A stretch of DNA of 64,000 nucleotides from Kordiimonas aestuarii (GCF_025574465.1 NZ_JAOBPP010000012.1:38062-102061); one strand, 5' to 3'; counted from the stretch's first letter, positions 50,754 through 59,776 are shown. The notes: generated from the letters alone by a model not told the origin. Numbers and translations are program-made.

Positions 50754-51476
50754 ATGCTGGGGCTGTTTGACTGGATATTTATTGGCATGTTTGCTGGCTT
50801 TTGCGTGTTGGATTTTCTGTTGCCCGCACGCCGTTTCCCCTACGTGCGCGGTTGGCGTATCACGGGGGTCGTGAGCCTTGTGGTTTATTATCTGCTCGCG
50901 GGCTACACCCCTATCTTGTGGGACACCTGGCTTGGCGAATATACCCTATTTGATGCATCCGGCCTTTCTTACTGGATTACCATACCAGTTGGCTTCCTTG
51001 TCCTGCAGTTTGGTATCTATGTCTGGCACCGTACCATGCACTCGGTCGAGCCACTGTGGCGCGCCATGCACCAGATGCACCACGCGGCCGAACGTGTGGA
51101 CATCTATGGTGCCTTCTATTTTCACCCGTTTGACATGATTGGCTGGACTTTCCTCGGTAGCGTGATGCTGGTTGGTGTGTTTGGCCTTGATGGCGGTGCG
51201 GCGGCGATCGTGAACACTGTGGCGGCTTTTTGCGGCATGTTTCAGCATAGTAACATTAAAACACCGCATTGGCTGGGCTATGTCGTCACTCGGCCGGAAA
51301 GTCATTCCGTGCATCATCAACGCGGCCACCACGCCAACAATTATGGCGATATCCCGCTCTTTGACATTCTCTTTGGTACCTTCGTGAATCCGAAGTCATG
51401 GCAGAACGATGCGGGTTTCTTCGCTGGAAGTTCACTCAGGATTTCTAAGCTTTTGTTCTGGCGCAAGGTCGCCTGA
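50754..51476 (+). CDS. Sterol desaturase / fatty-acid hydroxylase family protein
   Basis: 240 residues from ATG 50754, preferred because AAGGAG (50741-50746) is 7 nt upstream; a longer frame from ATG 50628 lacks a ribosome site. It is an inner-membrane di-iron enzyme with the histidine boxes HRTMH, HQMHHAAERVD, and HSVHHQRGHHANNYGD. Membrane helices flank the boxes (WIFIGMFAGFCVLDFLLPA, VVSLVVYYLLAGYTP, GFLVLQFGIYVWH). Members hydroxylate or desaturate lipids (carotenoids, sterol-like or fatty acyl). The substrate is unknown. TetR control is likely. A strong terminator follows. Confidence 0.86.
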   Translation: MLGLFDWIFIGMFAGFCVLDFLLPARRFPYVRGWRITGVVSLVVYYLLAGYTPILWDTWLGEYTLFDASGLSYWITIPVGFLVLQFGIYVWHRTMHSVEPLWRAMHQMHHAAERVDIYGAFYFHPFDMIGWTFLGSVMLVGVFGLDGGAAAIVNTVAAFCGMFQHSNIKTPHWLGYVVTRPESHSVHHQRGHHANNYGDIPLFDILFGTFVNPKSWQNDAGFFAGSSLRISKLLFWRKVA

Positions 51477-51486
51477 GCAATAGGAA

Positions 51487-51524
51487 GGGCCCGCCTTTCT
51501 GGCGGGGGGCGGGCCCTTTATTTC
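51487..51524 (+). terminator. Rho-independent terminator after the desaturase gene
   Basis: AAGGGCCCGCC pairs with GGCGGGCCCTT across an intervening TTTCTGGCGGGG-type loop, followed by TATTTCTTC. The long GC-rich stem is clear; the U-tract is short. Edges approximate. Confidence 0.75.
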
Positions 51525-51546
51525 TTCTCAACCTCAAGGGCCGATC

Positions 51547-52437
51547 ATGAAAAATATGCTCCATAAAAATTATCCTCGATTGTTGGGCCTGCTGTTGCTC
51601 CTTTGGGTTCCTGCCGTGGCCCAGGCGTCGGATCAGGTCAAATACGCCAGCCTGCCGTCGGGGGTGACACTTGAATATTTTGAACAAGGATCGCGCGCCG
51701 CGCCTGCAACGATCTTTATTCACGGGTACCCGGATTCATGGCGTTCCTATCAAGAGGTACTGGCCTTCCTGCCGGATGACGTTCACGCCGTTGCGGTTTC
51801 GCTGCGGGGGTTTGGCGGATCGTCAAAACCTGTCGGCGGTTATACATTGGCGCAGCAAGCCGCCGATGTCATCGCCCTGATGGATATACTTGAGATCGCG
51901 CATGCGTCAGTTGTGGGACATTCCATGGGGTCGCTTGTGGCCAGCGTAATGGGCGCGGCCTATGCCGACCGCGTTGATGGGCTTGTGTTGATCGGCACCT
52001 TCGCCACCCTTGTGGGGAAAGCCGACATTGAAGAATTTTGGCGAGAGGCGGTCTCAGTCCTTGATGATCCGGTTGATCCGGAATTCGTGCGGGCCTTTCA
52101 GGAAAGTACCGTGGTGCGTCCCATGTCAAGTGCTGTGATGGATGTCATTGTTTCTGAAAGCCTGAAGGCGCCGGCCCGGGTGTGGGTTTCAATGATGGGC
52201 GCGTTTATCGATAAGGATTTTGCTCCCACGCTAAAAAGCGTCAAGGCGCCAATCCTTTTTATGTGGGGCAGCAACGACGGTTTGGCTTCTCAGGCGGAAC
52301 GAGAGTTTCTGGTTCGTATAGCGGCGCAGCCTGATGTTCTGAATATTGCAGGGGCAGGGCACAGCCCACAGTGGGAAGACCCGGCCTTTGTTGCCGCACA
52401 AATTCATGCGTTTGTACGCGCAAAAACCAATGGTTGA
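51547..52437 (+). CDS. Exported alpha/beta hydrolase
   Basis: 296 residues with an N-terminal signal peptide (YPRLLGLLLLLWVPAVAQAS). The alpha/beta-hydrolase core is complete: oxyanion segment HGYPDSW, nucleophile elbow GHSMGS (Ser126), acid in WGSNDG (Asp244) and His in GAGHSPQWEDP (His272). The cap region is about 150-215. It resembles epoxide-hydrolase/haloalkane-type proteins, but the halide or tyrosine residues are not assigned. Likely periplasmic; substrate unknown. It follows the desaturase after a terminator, so it is probably independently transcribed. Confidence 0.85.
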   Translation: MKNMLHKNYPRLLGLLLLLWVPAVAQASDQVKYASLPSGVTLEYFEQGSRAAPATIFIHGYPDSWRSYQEVLAFLPDDVHAVAVSLRGFGGSSKPVGGYTLAQQAADVIALMDILEIAHASVVGHSMGSLVASVMGAAYADRVDGLVLIGTFATLVGKADIEEFWREAVSVLDDPVDPEFVRAFQESTVVRPMSSAVMDVIVSESLKAPARVWVSMMGAFIDKDFAPTLKSVKAPILFMWGSNDGLASQAEREFLVRIAAQPDVLNIAGAGHSPQWEDPAFVAAQIHAFVRAKTNG

Positions 52438-52634
52438 TGTGGGGAGTTATGCATGCGACTTCCGCATATCAATGTGCTGGGTGGGTGCTGCGGCACCGAC
52501 CATCGGCATGTTGAAAAAATTCCCAGGGTTTGCGCCCCACTTGCCCTCGGGAAGACATAATAACGGCGTGTAGACTATCGTTTCGTTCCCACGAATAGAG
52601 CACCCTTGTGAGACCAGTTCCCCGGTCTCATGTC

Positions 52635-52667
52635 GGCCGGTGGCACCATGCCATCGGCCATTTTTTT
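52635..52667 (+). terminator. Rho-independent terminator after the hydrolase gene
   Basis: GGCCGGTGGCA (52635-52645) pairs with TGCCATCGGCC (52649-52659), with one G-U pair and a CCA loop, followed by seven T. The 228-bp gap before it (52438-52634) holds no other feature that I can support. Confidence 0.85.
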
Positions 52668-53430
52668 AAAAATGCACCTTCAGGATAGCATTGATGGCAA
52701 TCTGGTCTGTGTTGAATGCGGGGCTATCCTTGATGCCGAACTGATTCTTCCAGATATCAATTTCGGTTCCGAAATAAACTTTACCAGGCCTGCCTATGTG
52801 TTGCCCAAGGTCCCATTTGATCTGGGGCACAAAATGCACAAGTGTTTCCTGGGGCCCCCAACCAACGACATAGTCAAGAAAGCCATCGATCACAAATGTC
52901 TCACCGCCAACTTCAAAAGGGCGGGACCATGAAAGCGTCAATTGCATGTCGTCAAAACCGGCTCCCAGCCCGGTGTCTTTGCGGGCATAAAGGTTGGTTT
53001 TCAAAAAGCGGAAGCCCGGCACGTTGAGGTCAACCCCCGCGCCGAGAAGCAACGCCTCAACCCCGTTTCGCCCACGCTCCCACGTTGTGGAGATCAGAAC
53101 ATCCTTGACCAAAGCGCCTTTGGGCAGTTCAACGAGCCCAAGCCCTTTCAGGCTCAGGCGTGGCGAAAACTCCCCATACCAGCTGTGCGCGGCACCAGGG
53201 TTGGAGTGATAGTCAAGATAGTCAAAAAAGCCAAAGACATCTCCCCACGACCAGACACTTGCATGCTCCAGCGTCACGGTGGAGATATTCTCGCCCGGCA
53301 CCTCAAAGCCTGTACCGGTAAGCAGGCTCACGCTGTGTTCCATGAACTTGAGTGGGCTGTCTGCCGCCGCATGGGCGCTCGTCATCAGACACAGGGCAGA
53401 AGACGCTATCAGGGCTTTAACCGGGTTCAC
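52666..53430 (-). CDS. Tsx-like outer-membrane channel
   Basis: 254 residues from GTG 53430, supported by GAGAGGA upstream and followed by a signal peptide (VKALIASSALCLMTSAHAA); a longer frame to 53559 is not needed. The mature protein is a small beta-barrel of the nucleoside-channel (Tsx/OmpK) type: TVTLEHASVWSWGDVFGFFD, SWYGEFSPRLSLKG, then FLKTNLYARKDTGLGAGFDD, MQLTLSWSRPF, and FNTDQIAINAILKVHF with terminal Phe. It is divergent from the cobalamin-riboswitch operon. Tsx-type channels pass nucleosides; a corrinoid or nucleotide-loop role is conceivable here but is inference. Confidence 0.75.
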   Translation of the reverse strand: MNPVKALIASSALCLMTSAHAAADSPLKFMEHSVSLLTGTGFEVPGENISTVTLEHASVWSWGDVFGFFDYLDYHSNPGAAHSWYGEFSPRLSLKGLGLVELPKGALVKDVLISTTWERGRNGVEALLLGAGVDLNVPGFRFLKTNLYARKDTGLGAGFDDMQLTLSWSRPFEVGGETFVIDGFLDYVVGWGPQETLVHFVPQIKWDLGQHIGRPGKVYFGTEIDIWKNQFGIKDSPAFNTDQIAINAILKVHF

Positions 53431-53599
53431 ATGTGATCCTCTCTTTACTTTAAAACGAGGCGGCCTGTACGCCAAAAGCGAGGATGCCGAGACGGCAGTG
53501 TCGCAAACCCGCGTTAATAGAGCGTTAGCGGCGGCATCTCCGCGCAGAGCCAACTTCACCTTGTCGCGCGCGAGGGCATGCAGTATAGCGAGGGAAAGG

Positions 53600-53787
53600 A
53601 TGGTGCTTATCGGCTGCTGAGCCGAAAGCTAAGAGGGAACACGGTAAGCATGAATGCGAAAGCCGTGGCTGTGCCCGCAACTGTATCCGGGGACACCCGC
53701 CTGCATATCCACTGGACAGTGTGAACGCACTGTTTGGGAAGGAGCAGGCAGCGGTGATTGATCCGGAAGCCAGGAAACCTGCCGCCT
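53600..53787 (+). ncRNA. Cobalamin riboswitch
   Basis: The conserved elements occur in order: AAGAGGGAACACGGT, GCTGTGCCCGCAACTGT, CACTGTTTGGGAAGG and the B12 box GGAAGCCAGGAAACCTGCC (53765-53783). It is upstream of a BtuF-BtuC-BtuD-CobQ operon on the same strand. Edges are approximate. Downstream, TTGTCGCC (53787-53794) and GGCGACAA (53839-53846) are complementary and may form the expression-platform stem. Adenosylcobalamin binding should lower expression. Confidence 0.93.
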
Positions 53788-53946
53788 TGTCGCCTTTCTG
53801 TCGGTCGGGACAACCGCGCAGAGACGGGTCCCCGTATTGGCGACAATCCCGGTACCGGACCGGAGGTTGCCGCGCATTTGCGTCAACCTTCAGTTCGATA
53901 TCTCCTGATAGGCACTTTATGGTGCTGTGACGAGGAAGGATTGCTT

Positions 53947-54807
53947 GTGCCGATGTGGCGAAGGTTTTTGATTTTTTTGGGCGTGGTAGCCGGTGGCTTC
54001 GGGCCGAACGCATACGCGGATGAACCCAGCGTGATGTCGCTGGATTTTTGTGCTGATCAATATGTGCTGGCATTCGCAAAGCCCGAAAATATTGTTGCGG
54101 TATCGGATGAGGCAGCCGACATCAACTCGTTCTTTGCCGCGCGTGCGGCGGGATTGCCGGTGACCAGAGGCGCGCTTGAGGATGTGCTGCTCAGGAAGCC
54201 CGACCTTGTTGTGCGCACATGGCGTGGCAGCATGGCGGGCGACGCCATGGCCAAGCGGCTTGATATCCACACCTACCGGCCGCCCTATGCAATGACGCCG
54301 GAAGATAACCTGCGCAACCTTGTGTTGGTGGCAGAAGCACTTGGCGGGGCAAGTGACGCCAGAGCGATGGTTGATGACTATCACACACGGTGGGAAGCGC
54401 TTAAAAAGCAGCCTGCCAGCAAACTGAAGGCGGTCTATATGACGCCGAGCGGTTTTACAGCAGGGCAAGGCACTTTTGTGGATGATATTATCCAGCTTGC
54501 CGGTTTTGACACGGTTGCCACGGCAGCCGATGTGCATGGTTGGGTACCGCTGCCGCTTGAGAAGATGGTGATGGACCCGCCCGGCGTTGTCATTGGCAGT
54601 TTTTTTAACGAAGGCACCGTGCATATTTCACACTGGAGCGGTGGCCGACACGGCGCCTACCGCAATATGATCAAGGAATTGCCAACCATTATGGTGCCAA
54701 GTAGATATTTGTCCTGCAGCGGGGCCTTTTTTGTCGACGCGGCGGAATTTATCCGCGCCGAGGCGGAAAAACTAGGCCTTTTCCACGACGCGGAGAGGGC
54801 ACGATGA
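53947..54807 (+). CDS. btuF: Cobalamin-type periplasmic binding protein (BtuF-like)
   Basis: 286 residues from GTG 53947, which has GAGGAAGGA (53932-53940) at 6 nt; ATG 53953 would be too far and the frame to 53758 lies in the riboswitch. A signal peptide follows (FLIFLGVVAGGFGPNAYA). The fold is the metal-chelate/cobalamin SBP type (class III): VMSLDFCADQYVLAFAKPEN and EDVLLRKPDLVVRTWRG, then LNLVLVAEALGG-like helix and TFVDDIIQLAGFDTVATAAD. Being riboswitch-controlled and followed by a permease, an ATPase and CobQ, it most likely binds a corrinoid (cobalamin or cobinamide). The stop overlaps the btuC start. Confidence 0.85.
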   Translation: MPMWRRFLIFLGVVAGGFGPNAYADEPSVMSLDFCADQYVLAFAKPENIVAVSDEAADINSFFAARAAGLPVTRGALEDVLLRKPDLVVRTWRGSMAGDAMAKRLDIHTYRPPYAMTPEDNLRNLVLVAEALGGASDARAMVDDYHTRWEALKKQPASKLKAVYMTPSGFTAGQGTFVDDIIQLAGFDTVATAADVHGWVPLPLEKMVMDPPGVVIGSFFNEGTVHISHWSGGRHGAYRNMIKELPTIMVPSRYLSCSGAFFVDAAEFIRAEAEKLGLFHDAERAR

Positions 54808-55811
54808 TGACAGGGTTTTACAAGCACCCATGGGCGCTCAATGTCGGTTTGCTGGGGCTCATTCTGGTTGCGGCGCTATTGTCCGCGAAGTTTGGTCAGG
54901 TTGACCTCAGCACCGCGCAGGTGATTGACGGTATGTTTGGCCCCGGTGATACGGCCCAAAGCATTATCGTGCGGGAGCTAAGGCTGCCGCGTATCATCCT
55001 TGCGATCATGGCTGGGGCGTCGCTCGGCTACACAGGGGCGGCGCTTCAGGGGCTGCTGCGCAACCCGCTTGCCGACCCGGGCGTGATTGGTGTGTCTGCA
55101 ACTGCCAGCCTTGGGGCAGTGATCGCCATCTATATGGGCCTCACTGCCATCGCGCCGCTTGCACTGCCGATCACGGCCATGCTTGGCGCGCTTGTCGCCA
55201 CCATCATTTTGATGGTGCTGGCGTCGCGTGATGCCAGTGTGCTGACGCTTATCCTTGCGGGTATTGGCATTTCAAGCCTTGCAACGGCGGCGATGTCGCT
55301 GGTGATGAACTTCACCCCCAACGCCATAACCGTGCAGGAAATGGTCATGTGGATGCTGGGCTCGCTTGAAAACCGCACCTTTGATGACCTGATGCTGGCC
55401 GGGCCGTTTATTGTGTTGGGCTGGCTGCTGATGATCGGCGTGGGGCAGGGGCTAAATGCGCTCAGTCTGGGCGAGGAAGCTGCCAGTACGCTTGGGGTGG
55501 ATCTTAAAAACCTGCGCTGGCGGGTGATCCTTGGGACCGCATTTTCCGTTGGGGCCACCGTTTCCATTTGTGGTGCGGTTGGATTTGTCGGGCTTGTGGT
55601 GCCACATATCGTACGTGCCTTTGTCGGCTTCGAACCACGGCGAATTTTGCTGCCCAGCGCGTTGTGCGGGGCCGCGGTGATGGTTTTTGCGGATATCCTG
55701 ACCCGGTTGCCCGTCGGGCATGGCCAGCTTAGACTTGGCGTGGTGATGGCGATCATCGGTGCACCGGTGTTCCTTCTGATTGTCTTCAAAACGCGGGAGA
55801 GCATGCGATGA
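54804..55811 (+). CDS. btuC: Corrinoid ABC transporter permease (BtuC-like)
   Basis: 335-residue FecCD/BtuC-type inner-membrane permease with about ten helices. Family motifs: LRLPRIILAIMAGASLGYTG, LRNPLADPGVIGVSATASLG, and GAVGFVGLVVPHIVRAFVGF near the C-terminus; the coupling helix lies in the LSLGEEAASTLGVDLKNL region. ATG 54804 overlaps the btuF stop, and the stop overlaps btuD (ATGA). The riboswitch upstream points to cobalamin rather than siderophore import. Confidence 0.9.
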   Translation: MMTGFYKHPWALNVGLLGLILVAALLSAKFGQVDLSTAQVIDGMFGPGDTAQSIIVRELRLPRIILAIMAGASLGYTGAALQGLLRNPLADPGVIGVSATASLGAVIAIYMGLTAIAPLALPITAMLGALVATIILMVLASRDASVLTLILAGIGISSLATAAMSLVMNFTPNAITVQEMVMWMLGSLENRTFDDLMLAGPFIVLGWLLMIGVGQGLNALSLGEEAASTLGVDLKNLRWRVILGTAFSVGATVSICGAVGFVGLVVPHIVRAFVGFEPRRILLPSALCGAAVMVFADILTRLPVGHGQLRLGVVMAIIGAPVFLLIVFKTRESMR

Positions 55812-56605
55812 GCGATCCGGTGAACGACGGCCTGTCGGTCAAAAGCCTGAGCGTGTTGCTTGGCGGTAACGATATTCTGCGCAAGGTCTCGTTTGATTTG
55901 AAGCCTGGCGAGGTCGTGGGGCTTATCGGCCCTAACGGCGCTGGTAAAAGCACCGCGCTGAAGGCCATTCTGGATATTGTGCAGGCAAACCAAGGCATCA
56001 TCAGCATTGACGGCAATAACATCAAGGGGTTAGGCCCCAAGGAACGCGCGAAGCGGCTGGCGTATGTGCCGCAGGGCGCGCCCGTGCACTGGCCGCTGAC
56101 GGTGGAACGTATTGTGGGCCTTGGCCGCACGCCGCATCTCAACCCATGGCAGGAGCTTGGTGACGCTGACCAACAGATCATCCAGGACGTGATGCAGGTC
56201 ACGGATTGCTGGTCCATGCGCGACCGCATTGTCACCACCTTGTCAGGTGGGGAACGGTCCCGCGTGTTGCTGGCGCGCGCCATGGCTGTAGGTGCACCCT
56301 ACTTGCTGGCGGATGAGCCAACGGCGTCGCTTGACCCCTTGCACCAGCTTCAGGTGATGGAGATCATGCGCAAGGTCGCGGCGGCAGGCGTGGGGGTTTT
56401 GATTGTGATGCATGATCTCAGTTTTGCGCTGCGCTATTGCGACAGGCTTGTGCTGTTAACCGGCGGTGCCGTGCTGGCAAGCGGTACGCCCGATGAGGTG
56501 TTGACCGACGCCAACCTTGAGGCGGCGTTTGAAGTCAAGGTTTCCCGCTGGGACGAGGATGGTGAGCAATTCCTAGCACCCCACCGGGTCAAGGCGCTTT
56601 CATGA
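55808..56605 (+). CDS. btuD: Corrinoid ABC transporter ATPase (BtuD-like)
   Basis: 265-residue ABC ATPase. Walker A is GPNGAGKST, the Q-loop YVPQGAP, signature LSGGERSR, Walker B PYLLADEPTASLD and switch His in VMHDLSFALRYC. It partners BtuC. The start ATG 55808 overlaps the btuC stop and the end overlaps cobQ by 4 nt, so the four genes form one tight operon. Confidence 0.93.
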   Translation: MSDPVNDGLSVKSLSVLLGGNDILRKVSFDLKPGEVVGLIGPNGAGKSTALKAILDIVQANQGIISIDGNNIKGLGPKERAKRLAYVPQGAPVHWPLTVERIVGLGRTPHLNPWQELGDADQQIIQDVMQVTDCWSMRDRIVTTLSGGERSRVLLARAMAVGAPYLLADEPTASLDPLHQLQVMEIMRKVAAAGVGVLIVMHDLSFALRYCDRLVLLTGGAVLASGTPDEVLTDANLEAAFEVKVSRWDEDGEQFLAPHRVKALS

Positions 56606-58047
56606 CGGCAAGGGCGCTCATGCTGCAGGGTACCGGGTCTGACGTGGGCAAGTCTGTGCTCGTCGCGGGGCTTGCGCGGGCGTTTGTGAACCGGGGTTTG
56701 CGTGTCCTGCCGTTCAAGCCGCAGAACATGTCCAACAACGCAGCTGTCGCGGAAGATGGCGGGGAAATCGGCCGTGCGCAATGGCTTCAGGCGTGTGCGG
56801 CGCGTGTGCAGCCCAGTGTGCATATGAATCCGGTTCTCCTGAAGCCCGAAAGTGACACTGGCGCCCAGATTATCGTGCACGGTCAGCCATATGGCCGCGC
56901 CGAGGCGCATGTGTACCAGCAGCACAAACAGGAGCTTCTTTGCAAGGTGACGGACAGTTTTGATCTGTTGAGGGCAGACGCCGACCTTGTGCTTGTGGAA
57001 GGCGCGGGCAGCCCGGCGGAGGTGAATCTGCGCGCGACAGACATCGCCAATATGGGCTTTGCCCTGCCGACCAATACACCTGTGGCGCTGGTGGGTGACA
57101 TTAACCGGGGCGGTGTTATCGCGGCGGTCGCGGGGACATACCATTTGTTGCCTACTGAAGAACGGGCGTTGATCAAGGGCGTGATCATCAACCAGTTCCG
57201 CGGCGATGTGCGGCTGTTCGGTGGTGGGATTGACGCCATCACGCGGGAAACCGGCTGGCCGGTCTTCGGTGTCGTGCCGTTTCTGCGGGAGGTGCGTAAT
57301 CTACCGGCGGAAGATGCGGTGGTGCTTGAGCGCGAGAAAGCCGCAAAGGCATGCAAACTGCGTGTTGTGATGCCGCTGTTGCCGCGCATCGCCAATTTTG
57401 ACGACCTCGACCCCCTGGCGGTGGAGGACGACGTTGAATTGATTGTGGTGCCGCCAGGCAAGCCCTTGCCGCGTGACGCAGACCTCATCGTCCTGCCGGG
57501 CAGCAAGGCGACAATCGCCGACCTGCGCTTCCTCAAGGCTGAGGGCTGGCATCATGACATTCATGCCCATGTGCGCGCTGGCGGCTATGTGCTGGGCCTG
57601 TGCGGCGGATATCAGATGCTGGGTGCGAGGGTCAGCGATCCTGATTGCACTGAAGGCAAGGGCGGCGAGGAAGACGGGCTCCATCTCCTGAATGTCGAAA
57701 CCGCCCTTTGGCCACGCAAAGCTGTGAAGAACGTAACGGCCGAAGCGCTGGGGCATCAGCTTAAGGGTTATGAAATTCACGCGGGCCGTACCGATGGGAA
57801 GGCCCGGCCCTTCATGACCGTTGACGGCAAGGTTGTTGGTGTGCAGTCACCCAATGGCCGGGTCATGGGCACATATGTACACGGTCTTTTCACCAGCGGT
57901 GCGTTCCGGAGAGCCTTTCTCGAGCACATGGGAGCCGTCGGTAGCGATGCAGAATTTAGCCTGCAGGTTGACGAAGCGCTTGACGCGCTGGCCAATGCAC
58001 TGGAAAAGCACCTTGATCTTGATGCCGTCTATGCGGCAAGCATTTAA
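56602..58047 (+). CDS. cobQ: Cobyric acid synthase CobQ
   Basis: 481-residue cytosolic glutamine-dependent amidotransferase that amidates four side chains of adenosylcobyrinic diamide. The N-terminal P-loop is GTGSDVGKSVLVAGLARAF, and NMSNNAAV and GRAQWLQACAARVQPSVHMN follow, as usual for CobQ. The C-terminal glutaminase has the nucleophile Cys in LGLCGGYQMLG and His in GTYVHGLF. It is unusual as the only biosynthetic gene in a B12-uptake operon; it would fit salvage of incomplete corrinoids. It should be under the cobalamin riboswitch. Confidence 0.96.
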   Translation: MTARALMLQGTGSDVGKSVLVAGLARAFVNRGLRVLPFKPQNMSNNAAVAEDGGEIGRAQWLQACAARVQPSVHMNPVLLKPESDTGAQIIVHGQPYGRAEAHVYQQHKQELLCKVTDSFDLLRADADLVLVEGAGSPAEVNLRATDIANMGFALPTNTPVALVGDINRGGVIAAVAGTYHLLPTEERALIKGVIINQFRGDVRLFGGGIDAITRETGWPVFGVVPFLREVRNLPAEDAVVLEREKAAKACKLRVVMPLLPRIANFDDLDPLAVEDDVELIVVPPGKPLPRDADLIVLPGSKATIADLRFLKAEGWHHDIHAHVRAGGYVLGLCGGYQMLGARVSDPDCTEGKGGEEDGLHLLNVETALWPRKAVKNVTAEALGHQLKGYEIHAGRTDGKARPFMTVDGKVVGVQSPNGRVMGTYVHGLFTSGAFRRAFLEHMGAVGSDAEFSLQVDEALDALANALEKHLDLDAVYAASI

Positions 58048-58071
58048 TGGTGCAGCAACCGAGGCAGTCCC

Positions 58072-58683
58072 ATGGAAAACCTTCTGCTAATTTTTGATGC
58101 TGTTGGCATCTTTGTCTTTGCTATTTCAGGTGCGCTTGCTGCCGTCAGAAGCGGCATGGATCTGTTCGGCATTATGGCGTTGTCGCTAATGCCCGCCATC
58201 GGTGGCGGTACCTTGCGCGACCTCGTGCTTGACCAGCCTGTTTTCTGGGTCGAGGGCACCACGCCGATCTATATCGCTTTTGCGGCGGCTGGCCTTACCT
58301 TCTTTTTCTCGCGGCATCTGGCGGGCAAGCGCCTTACATGGCTGACATGGGCTGATGCCATCGGCCTTGCACTGTTTTGTGTGGTGGGGGCAGAGAAAGC
58401 ACTGGATGTGACCGGCAGCATGCTGATCGCCACCATGATGGGCGTGGTAACGGGCGCGGCGGGCGGTATTATCCGTGATATCATCTGCAATGAAATTCCG
58501 CTCGTAATGAAAAAGGGCGAGATATATGCGACGGCGACATTCCTTGGTGCTGGTTCGTTCTGCCTCTTGATCCACTTCGATGTGCCGGGGCCCATGGCGC
58601 TTTGGCTTGCGATGGGAGCAGCCTTTCTCGCGCGTGCCGGGGGTATCCTCAAAGGCTGGACCCTGCCGGAAGCATTGCACTAA
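58072..58683 (+). CDS. TRIC-family cation channel (UPF0126/YicG type)
   Basis: 203-residue inner-membrane protein with seven helices in two repeats. Each repeat holds the family motif: MPAIGGGTLRDLVLD and VTGAAGGIIRDIICNE (GGGxxRD). Bacterial members are trimeric cation channels; some were formerly named UPF0126, and glycine transport has been suggested for relatives. It begins 24 bp after cobQ on the same strand, so read-through from the B12 operon is possible, but function appears unrelated. Confidence 0.88.
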   Translation: MENLLLIFDAVGIFVFAISGALAAVRSGMDLFGIMALSLMPAIGGGTLRDLVLDQPVFWVEGTTPIYIAFAAAGLTFFFSRHLAGKRLTWLTWADAIGLALFCVVGAEKALDVTGSMLIATMMGVVTGAAGGIIRDIICNEIPLVMKKGEIYATATFLGAGSFCLLIHFDVPGPMALWLAMGAAFLARAGGILKGWTLPEALH

Positions 58684-58768
58684 CATTCGCCATATTGCCT
58701 GTTTCCACATCAGGTGCATGGCTGCATAATGCCCGTATCTCGAGGGGGCAATTAAGGATGATTTGACT

Positions 58769-59596
58769 ATGGATTTTTTCTCGGAAGACGCGCCATCAAT
58801 GGATGTGATCGTTGCTTATGGAATTGAGATCGGCCTGACGCTGCTGGGCGCGTTTGCGGTTCTCCTGGTCGGGCTCTGGCTTGCCGGTTTTGTGGAGCGC
58901 CGGCTGGACAAGCTGTTCGCGCGCAGCGAAAAGATCGACACGACAGTTGCGAACTTCCTTTCAAGCATTGGGAAATATGCTGTTTTTGTATTCACCGGCA
59001 TTACCCTTCTTGGTCAGTTCGGTGTTGAGACGACAAGCCTCGTTGCAGTTCTTGGTGCCGCAGGTCTAGCCATCGGCCTTGCACTGCAGGGCACGCTTTC
59101 GAACCTGGCGGCTGGTGTGATGCTGCTTATCTTCCGTCCATTTCGGATTGGCCAGTTCGTGGAAGTTGGCGGCCAGTCAGGGACCGTGAAGGCGATCTCG
59201 CTATTCATGACCAAGATGGACACGCCCGATAATGTGCGTATCACCATCCCGAATAATTCGGTATGGGGCAGCGCCATTCGCAACTTCAATTATCATGATA
59301 CGCGTCGGCTTGATCAGCTGTACGGCATCAGCTACAGCGACAATATCGACAAGGCGTTGGACATCATCAAAAAAGTGCTGAGCGAAGACGAACGCTGTTT
59401 TACCGAGCCGGAACCTCTGGTGGCAGTTAAAGGCCTTGGCGACAGCTCCGTCGATATTGTGGTGCGGGTCTGGTGTAACGCGGGCGACTATTGGGCGCTG
59501 AACTGGCATCTCCTGAAAACGATCAAGGAACAGTTCGACGCGAACGATATTTCCATCCCGTTTCCATGCAGGACAATTTATCGCGGCGACGAATAA
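58769..59596 (+). CDS. mscS: Small-conductance mechanosensitive channel MscS
   Basis: 275 residues from ATG 58769 (TTG 58763 is an in-frame alternative closer to AAGGA). It has three membrane helices; the pore helix is GAAGLAIGLALQGTLSNLAA, then GVMLLIFRPFRIGQFVEVGG, the diagnostic MscS segment. The cytoplasmic domain follows with TIPNNSVWGSAIRNFN and the alpha/beta end VVVRVWCNAGDYWA-type. Length matches E. coli MscS. It relieves osmotic downshock by opening to membrane tension. A terminator follows. Confidence 0.94.
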   Translation: MDFFSEDAPSMDVIVAYGIEIGLTLLGAFAVLLVGLWLAGFVERRLDKLFARSEKIDTTVANFLSSIGKYAVFVFTGITLLGQFGVETTSLVAVLGAAGLAIGLALQGTLSNLAAGVMLLIFRPFRIGQFVEVGGQSGTVKAISLFMTKMDTPDNVRITIPNNSVWGSAIRNFNYHDTRRLDQLYGISYSDNIDKALDIIKKVLSEDERCFTEPEPLVAVKGLGDSSVDIVVRVWCNAGDYWALNWHLLKTIKEQFDANDISIPFPCRTIYRGDE

Positions 59597-59632
59597 AGCC
59601 TTTTCCCGTAAATGAGTTTCGACTGATAAGGG

Positions 59633-59658
59633 ACGAGGGCATTTGCCCTCGTTTTTTA
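59633..59658 (+). terminator. Rho-independent terminator after mscS
   Basis: ACGAGGGCA (59633-59641) pairs with TGCCCTCGT (59644-59652), then a T-run to 59657. Clear intrinsic terminator. Confidence 0.9.
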
Positions 59659-59776
59659 TTGCATATGCATCTTCATATTGACCCGCGCGACAAGGCGCTG
59701 TCTTATGACGCCCGCATCCTGCGCGCATGGCTGGTGCCGCAGGGAAAAAGACAACAACAATCCTGGAGGGGGATAC

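Noticed and set aside
52438..52634. Possible gene or RNA in the gap before the Tsx-like porin
   Set aside because: Only short frames, with no ribosome site or motif; only the terminator is supported.
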